Of a stretch of 10,775 nucleotides of DNA, positions 7,272 to 10,775 are shown in pieces. The notes below the pieces were generated by a model. That model was given only the letters and a program-made list of their open reading frames with translations, made no database searches and was not told the origin of the DNA. The DNA comes from Acidobacteriota bacterium (GTDB lineage Bacteria; Acidobacteriota; Vicinamibacteria; Vicinamibacterales; 2-12-FULL-66-21), in the NCBI GenBank assembly GCA_020200195.1, contig JAIVJE010000376.1:1-10775 (forward strand). The letters run 5' to 3'. Every line of letters starts with the position of its first letter. Position 1 is the first letter of the stretch. The position numbers were made by a program, and so were the translations under genes.

Positions 7272-8180
7272 TCACTGGCTCCGGTAAAACCCGACGACGA
7301 GATCTTCAAGCGTCGAGGCGTCGACCCGCACATCGTGAATCGGGAGGCCGGCGAGCGCTGAAACGATCGGACCCAACGGTCCGCGGACATCGACGATCCA
7401 CCGATCCGGCGTCTGCGCAACGAGCGTCGCACAGGGGAGGGCGGGCGCCTCGCGGGTCACCGCAGACGCGAAGTCGATCGTCACCCGTCTTGGCGCCTGC
7501 CGTACAAGGTTGCCGACGGTCTCGACCACGACCATCCGTCCCGCTCTGATAATCCCGACGCGATCGCACGTGCTTTCGACTTCGCTCAGTACGTGCGACG
7601 AGAGCAGCACCGTGGTGTCCCCGCGGCGCCGGAGATCGCGGAGCAGCTCGCGAAATGCGTGCACGATCAGAGGATCCAGCCCTGCGGTCGGCTCGTCGAG
7701 GACGACAACCGGCGCGCGCCCCATCAACGCCTGGATGATGCCGATCTTGCGCTTCATGCCGTGTGACTGCTGCCGAAGCGGTCGCTGCAGATCCACATCA
7801 CTCACGTCGAACCGGTCGAGCAGATCTGCTAGATACGCCGCGGCCACGGGCCGCTCCTCCAGCCGCCCGAGGTAGTCGAGGTATCCACGCGCGCTGAGAT
7901 CGGGATAGATGGGCAACTCGCCGGGGAGATACCCAATCAGGCGGCGTGCCTGCACGCTGGCGCGATGGCAGTCCACGCCGAGCACCGCCGCACGACCACG
8001 GTCGGGCCTCAACAGATCCAGCAACAATCGCATCGTCGTGGTCTTTCCGGCACCGTTCGCGCCGAGAAAACCGTACGTTTCTCCGCGGCGCACCTCGAAC
8101 GAGAGGTCTTCGACGCCGATGACGGACTGGTAGTACTTGGTGAGTCCGTCCGCGCGAATCGCGCAGGACTCCGCCGTCAC
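7272..8180 (-). CDS. ABC transporter ATP-binding protein (CcmA/ABC-2 exporter type)
   Basis: 302 residues, predicted cytoplasmic ATPase that drives the adjacent permease. Walker A GANGAGKT (40-47), degenerate signature QSHGM (138-142) in place of LSxGQ as often seen in this class, Walker B VVVLDEPT (158-165), D-loop AGLDP and H-loop His196 (SSH). A C-terminal extension of about 75 residues after the ATPase core (RRVTIDFASAV onward) resembles the accessory domain of drug/bacteriocin-type ABC-2 ATPases. The GTG start (8180-8178) overlaps the anti-sigma stop by four bases (GTGA). The gene looks intact. Substrate cannot be told from sequence. Confidence 0.93.
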   Translation of the reverse strand: MTAESCAIRADGLTKYYQSVIGVEDLSFEVRRGETYGFLGANGAGKTTTMRLLLDLLRPDRGRAAVLGVDCHRASVQARRLIGYLPGELPIYPDLSARGYLDYLGRLEERPVAAAYLADLLDRFDVSDVDLQRPLRQQSHGMKRKIGIIQALMGRAPVVVLDEPTAGLDPLIVHAFRELLRDLRRRGDTTVLLSSHVLSEVESTCDRVGIIRAGRMVVVETVGNLVRQAPRRVTIDFASAVTREAPALPCATLVAQTPDRWIVDVRGPLGPIVSALAGLPIHDVRVDASTLEDLVVGFYRSQ

Positions 8181-9307
8181 GGCACGCGCGGCTCCGCCTT
8201 TGCGGCGAGCTTTCGAAGTCTGGCGACTTCGCGGAGGGCGCCGAGCAGCGCATCCTGAGTGGGGTTCATGGTACCGTCCCCTTCGATCACGACGGCCGCG
8301 GCATCGGCTGGGACCGCGAACTCGCCGGGCGCCACGCTGGATGCCGGCCTAATCTCCCGGCTGATCAACGTGTACGACACGCTGTAGGGCTGCTTGAGGA
8401 GTGTCCCGCTGGCGAAGAACTCCACGATCCGATAATCCTGCGCATCGATCACGACTCGTGCCTCACGGATGTCCCAGACAGGGTTGGTTCCCGGCCCACT
8501 CACCTGTGGGACCTGAATGAGGTACTGCCTGCCGGATGGGCCGTCCAGGATCTGCAGTTGCTGATTGCCGCTGGCCTGCATCATCGCGACGGTTGCCTCC
8601 ATATGGAGGCGCTCGACGTCGACGATCGACAGCCCTTGAGCGTTCGGGACGCGGAAGTCGAAGCGATACGGCTGATCGTCCAGCCGCAGCGTCGCTACCC
8701 GGCGGTGCGCAGCCGGATCCTGTGTGATCGACGAGAGCAGGCGGCCGTCAGCGGTGTAGCTCGCGAAGTGGTAGCGCCCCGGGACTGCGTGGTCGATACG
8801 CTGTTTCACCCGATAGACGCCGTTCTCCTGCTCCGGCGCGATCTCACGGGGAAGCCCGTCGAGCACAATCTCGTAATCGAGAAACTCGACCCCCGTCGCG
8901 GTCGGCTCCGCGAGACGATTCGCGGACTCGGCGAGAATCCCAGCCGCCGAGACGGTCGCCGGTCCTTTCAGCATCGGCGCGACGAAGACCACGACGATCA
9001 ACGTGGCGGCCGCAATCGCCGCGGCACCCCACCACGCCTGCCGCTGACGGGGTGTCGGCCCGAATCCCGGACGCTCGCGCGTCGCGCCCCTCGATGCGGC
9101 ACTCCGACTCAACGCTGCCTCGACCCGCCGGGCCACGTCTGCGGGCAATGGCGCTCGCGCCGCCAGCGCACCTGCGAGCGTGGCGTTCCGCATCTGACGT
9201 TCCCGGACCTGCTCACCGCACGCCGGACATGTTCGTGCGTGGGCGGTCGCCGCCGGCGATTCGTTGTCGGCCGCTGCCTGTATCTCTGCGTCGTTCAGAC
9301 ACTTCAT
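8177..9307 (-). CDS. Transmembrane anti-sigma factor with zinc-finger N-terminus and large extracytoplasmic domain
   Basis: 376 residues. Start ATG 9307-9305 overlaps the sigma factor stop (ATGA), which fixes it over the in-frame upstream start at 9367. The cytoplasmic N-terminus carries a zinc anti-sigma motif H-x3-C-x2-C (His23, Cys27, Cys30; a further Cys3). One membrane segment lies at about 92-113 (WWGAAAIAAATLIVVVFV). The remaining about 260 residues should face the periplasm; they contain repeated beta-rich patterns (YRFDFRVPNAQ, ARVVIDAQDYRIVEFFASG, YSVSYTLISREI) that recall LolA/RseB-like sensing domains, an inference only. It should bind and silence the sigma factor encoded immediately upstream and release it on an envelope signal. 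Next gene, the ABC ATPase, overlaps its stop by four bases. Confidence 0.88.
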   Translation of the reverse strand: MKCLNDAEIQAAADNESPAATAHARTCPACGEQVRERQMRNATLAGALAARAPLPADVARRVEAALSRSAASRGATRERPGFGPTPRQRQAWWGAAAIAAATLIVVVFVAPMLKGPATVSAAGILAESANRLAEPTATGVEFLDYEIVLDGLPREIAPEQENGVYRVKQRIDHAVPGRYHFASYTADGRLLSSITQDPAAHRRVATLRLDDQPYRFDFRVPNAQGLSIVDVERLHMEATVAMMQASGNQQLQILDGPSGRQYLIQVPQVSGPGTNPVWDIREARVVIDAQDYRIVEFFASGTLLKQPYSVSYTLISREIRPASSVAPGEFAVPADAAAVVIEGDGTMNPTQDALLGALREVARLRKLAAKAEPRVP

Positions 9308-9834
9308 GATGATGATCTCCCGTAGGCCTGCGGAACCACCGGCGCGTCGTGATACGCGCGTTCCCATCGGCCGAGCGCTCGAGCGAGGAGCCGCCCGACC
9401 GACGCGGGCTGCAGGCTCATCGCCGCCGCGATGTCTCGATACGACAGCCCCTGTGCCCGCAGCGTCACGAGGAGCCGATCCCGGTTCGACAGCCGTTGCA
9501 GAGCCCCTTGCGCAGCGCGCACCCGTCCGTCGTCGTCGGGCGGCGCCTCAGCTTGGACCCGCAGGTCTGTTTCCGGTGTCCACGACAGCCACCTCGCGCG
9601 ACGCCGCATCCGATCGCGGCATGCGTTAGCGGCAACTGTGAATACCCACGCACGCAGGTTGCTCTCGTCCCCTCCAGCGTCGAGATGACGCATCAGCTTG
9701 AGGAAGGTTTCCTGCAGCACGTCCTCTGCTTCGTGTGGGCGGCGAACGAGGCCGAGCGCAAACCGATACACGCCCGGTCCCCACTCGTGGAACAGGTCGC
9801 CCAGCCGTTGACGCGACGTTACCTGGCACTCCAT
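9304..9834 (-). CDS. ECF-type RNA polymerase sigma factor (sigma-70 family)
   Basis: 176 residues, the usual ECF length. Region 2 is clear: LFHEWGPGVYRFALGLVRRP, AEDVLQETFLKLMRHLD and RAWVFTVAANACRDRMRRRA (about residues 12-80). Region 4 follows a short linker: LQRLSNRDRLLVTLRAQGLS, then YRDIAAAMSLQPASVGRLLARAL with the helix-turn-helix (about 111-157). No region 3 is present, as expected for ECF. First gene of a four-gene operon with its anti-sigma factor. ATG 9834 is the first in-frame start; a convincing ribosome site is not seen. A candidate autoregulated promoter lies at 9861-9887. Confidence 0.95.
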   Translation of the reverse strand: MECQVTSRQRLGDLFHEWGPGVYRFALGLVRRPHEAEDVLQETFLKLMRHLDAGGDESNLRAWVFTVAANACRDRMRRRARWLSWTPETDLRVQAEAPPDDDGRVRAAQGALQRLSNRDRLLVTLRAQGLSYRDIAAAMSLQPASVGRLLARALGRWERAYHDAPVVPQAYGRSSS

Positions 9835-9860
9835 GAGGGGTCTCGTAACCGGTCAGTGGT

Positions 9861-9887
9861 ATAACGGCGGTCCCGGGTGTTTGTGAC
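9861..9887 (-). promoter_or_regulatory. Candidate ECF-type promoter for the sigma/anti-sigma/ABC operon
   Basis: On the minus strand GTCACA (9887-9882) is followed after 15 bases by CGTTAT (9866-9861). The first lies in the -35 role and the second in the -10 role, ending 26 bases before the sigma start. This GTCACA...CGT layout resembles promoters known for some ECF groups (for example the ECF41-type TGTCACA-n16-CGT). Autoregulation by the sigma factor encoded just downstream is an inference. Confidence 0.4.
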
Positions 9888-9893
9888 GCTTTC

Positions 9894-9922
9894 TGCTACG
9901 ATAGCCGCCTTCCGCGGCTTTT
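9894..9922 (+). promoter_or_regulatory. Weak extended -10 and small hairpin ahead of the S9 remnant
   Basis: TGCTACGAT (9894-9902) fits an extended -10 element, with no clear -35. Directly after it AGCCGC (9903-9908) pairs with GCGGCT (9914-9919) across a 5-base loop, followed by TTTT (9919-9922). This could be a leftover leader or weak terminator. A good ribosome site AGAGG (9933-9937) lies five bases before ATG 9943. Confidence 0.22.
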
Positions 9923-9942
9923 GCGCGCAGTGAGAGGACACC

Positions 9943-10453
9943 ATGAGATCCAGTTCCGGCCGGCTGATCCTCGCGATCGCGATACTGACCGCGGTTCCTG
10001 TTGCTGGTCCTGCCGCCCGCATGGACCAGGCCTCGATGCCCTCGACAAAATTGGCAACGGGGTGCAGCTCCGCGACATGACCACCGGGATCGTTTCGGTC
10101 CTCGACAGCGGGTCGGCCTCGTATGAGCGGGTCGGGTGGACGGAAAGGTTCGCGTATCGAACCGCGCCGGGCGAGGGAGATGCGCAGGTCGTCGTGCGTC
10201 GCGCGCGGCGGCTGCAGAAGCCGGTCATCATGCTCGAGTACGTCGGCGAGAACCACGGATTGCGGAAGCCGTCCAACCAGCGGGACTACACGGTCCGCAT
10301 GAAGGAGTACTTCGATCACTACCTGATGGGCGCGCCCGCGCCCGACTGGATGACGAAGGGGTATCGCGTCTGCAGATGGAAGAGCACCTGAAGCAGCGCG
10401 CGAAGCCGAAGGCGCCGCCGAAGAAGATCATCACGACGACGGAAGGCCGGTAA
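9943..10453 (+). pseudogene. S9 family peptidase remnant with internal deletions and frameshifts
   Basis: Pieces of one S9 (prolyl oligopeptidase-type) peptidase in three frames. From ATG 9943, with a good ribosome site, comes a signal peptide (MRSSSGRLILAIAILTAVPV); this frame stops at 10080 after 45 codons. A second frame, from about 10035, carries a propeller-like piece (IGNGVQLRDMTTGIVSVLDS, then SASYERVGWTE). It continues into the S9 C-terminus: KPVIMLEYVGENHGL, which carries the family's catalytic His, then MKEYFDHYLMGAPAPDWMTK. That frame ends at 10391. Family-typical sequence resumes in the third frame as LQMEEHLKQRAKPKAPPKK, ending at 10453. The shift lies at a GGGG run (10358-10361); one extra G would restore it. 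The nucleophile Ser (GxSxGG) and catalytic Asp regions are absent. A full gene would be about 2 kb, so most of it has been lost. No functional product is expected. Confidence 0.75.
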
Positions 10454-10465
10454 AGCAGAGTCGGG

Positions 10466-10488
10466 GAGGCAGGCGCTGTGCCTGCCTC
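10466..10488. terminator. Hairpin between convergent genes, possible bidirectional terminator
   Basis: GAGGCAGGC (10466-10474) pairs perfectly with GCCTGCCTC (10480-10488) across the loop GCTGT. It lies 12 bases after the S9 remnant stop and two bases from the stop of the convergent gene. No T-run follows on either strand, so it is not a classical intrinsic terminator; it may instead be a dispersed palindromic repeat. Confidence 0.5.
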
Positions 10489-10490
10489 TG

Positions 10491-10775
10491 TCAGCGCACG
10501 CTCAGCCTGACCTCGCCCGAATGGGACCGTCCCTTTTTGTCTTTGGCCTTTACGTCTACCACAATCGTTCCGATCCGGCCCGTCCCGCACCCGAAACGAA
10601 AGTCGATCGTGAACGTGCGTGCCGATTGAGCCTGCACGAGCAAAGAGCCGAACTGCCGCGTCAGGACCGGCGCCGGCAGCGTGATCTGCGGCGCCGTCAC
10701 GCCAAGCGAGTCAACGAAACGCAGACTGACCTCCGTCAGCGATACGCTCAACCCGCTGGCGCGGACCCGCAGGGT
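10491..10775 (-). CDS. C-terminal end of an unrecognised, probably exported protein (right-edge partial)
   Basis: The frame is open to the window edge; 94 codons and the stop are visible. The sequence is rich in alternating beta-type residues: VSLTEVSLRFVDSLGVTAP, RTFTIDFRFGCGTGRIGTIV, then GRSHSGEVRLSVR at the end. This looks like the last immunoglobulin-like beta-sandwich of a secreted or lipid-anchored protein. A TTG at 10751 could be read as a start, but the frame continues upstream without a stop, so this is more likely the end of a longer gene. Function is unknown. Confidence 0.6.
   Translation of the reverse strand, partial: TLRVRASGLSVSLTEVSLRFVDSLGVTAPQITLPAPVLTRQFGSLLVQAQSARTFTIDFRFGCGTGRIGTIVVDVKAKDKKGRSHSGEVRLSVR

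Noticed and set aside
6911..7549. 212-codon plus-strand open frame opposite the permease and ATPase
   Set aside because: It is antisense to clear ABC-2 permease and ATPase sequence, charged and low-complexity, with no domain.
8558..9325. 255-codon plus-strand open frame opposite the anti-sigma gene
   Set aside because: The minus frame carries the zinc motif, membrane segment and the coupled start; the plus frame is Arg-rich shadow sequence.
1..10775. tRNA, rRNA, insertion sequence or phage genes
   Set aside because: None was recognised: no transposase-like protein, no terminal inverted repeats around a cargo gene, and no tRNA-like cloverleaf seen by eye.

Overview
The window is GC-rich bacterial chromosomal DNA. 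Gene content suggests an Acidobacteriota member, perhaps close to Vicinamibacteria: S9 peptidases with PD40-type propeller repeats near both ends, an ECF sigma/anti-sigma pair joined to an ABC-2 exporter, and a GGGACAA-type heptad array. This placement is inference from style and protein families; there is no marker gene here.

Layout. From 881 down to 1 (minus) lies the N-terminal part of a secreted S9 peptidase; its last 103 bases at the window edge are a perfect inverted copy of 455-557. Divergent from it, from 999 to 6657 (plus), runs a tightly packed row: glgX (glycogen debranching), malQ (4-alpha-glucanotransferase), a fused modA-modB molybdate transport gene, and modC. Convergent to that row, from 9834 down to 6215 (minus), is a four-gene operon: ECF sigma factor, zinc-finger anti-sigma factor, ABC ATPase and ABC-2 permease, linked by 4-nt start/stop overlaps and one 7-nt gap. 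From 9943 to 10453 (plus) is a heavily deleted S9 peptidase remnant, followed by a hairpin. At 10775-10491 (minus) is the C-terminal end of an unrecognised probable surface protein.

Function. GlgX and MalQ together debranch glycogen and recycle the short maltodextrins. The mod genes would import molybdate but look damaged. The sigma/anti-sigma/ABC operon is a self-contained signal-responsive export or membrane-remodelling module, probably autoregulated from an ECF-type promoter.

The most unusual signals are: (1) a 7-nt tandem repeat inside the malQ reading frame that inserts a basic linker, could shift frame by slippage, and forms a G-quadruplex motif; (2) an in-frame junction joining the N-lobe of ModA to a ModB lacking its first membrane segment; (3) a tail-to-tail junction where modC and the ABC-2 permease both lose their 3' ends and read into each other; (4) an S9 peptidase reduced to signal peptide, propeller fragment and C-terminus; (5) the 103-bp fold-back at the left edge. 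Items 2 to 5 share one look, partial genes joined by short junctions. They may be real deletions or assembly chimeras, and read mapping across the junctions would decide.
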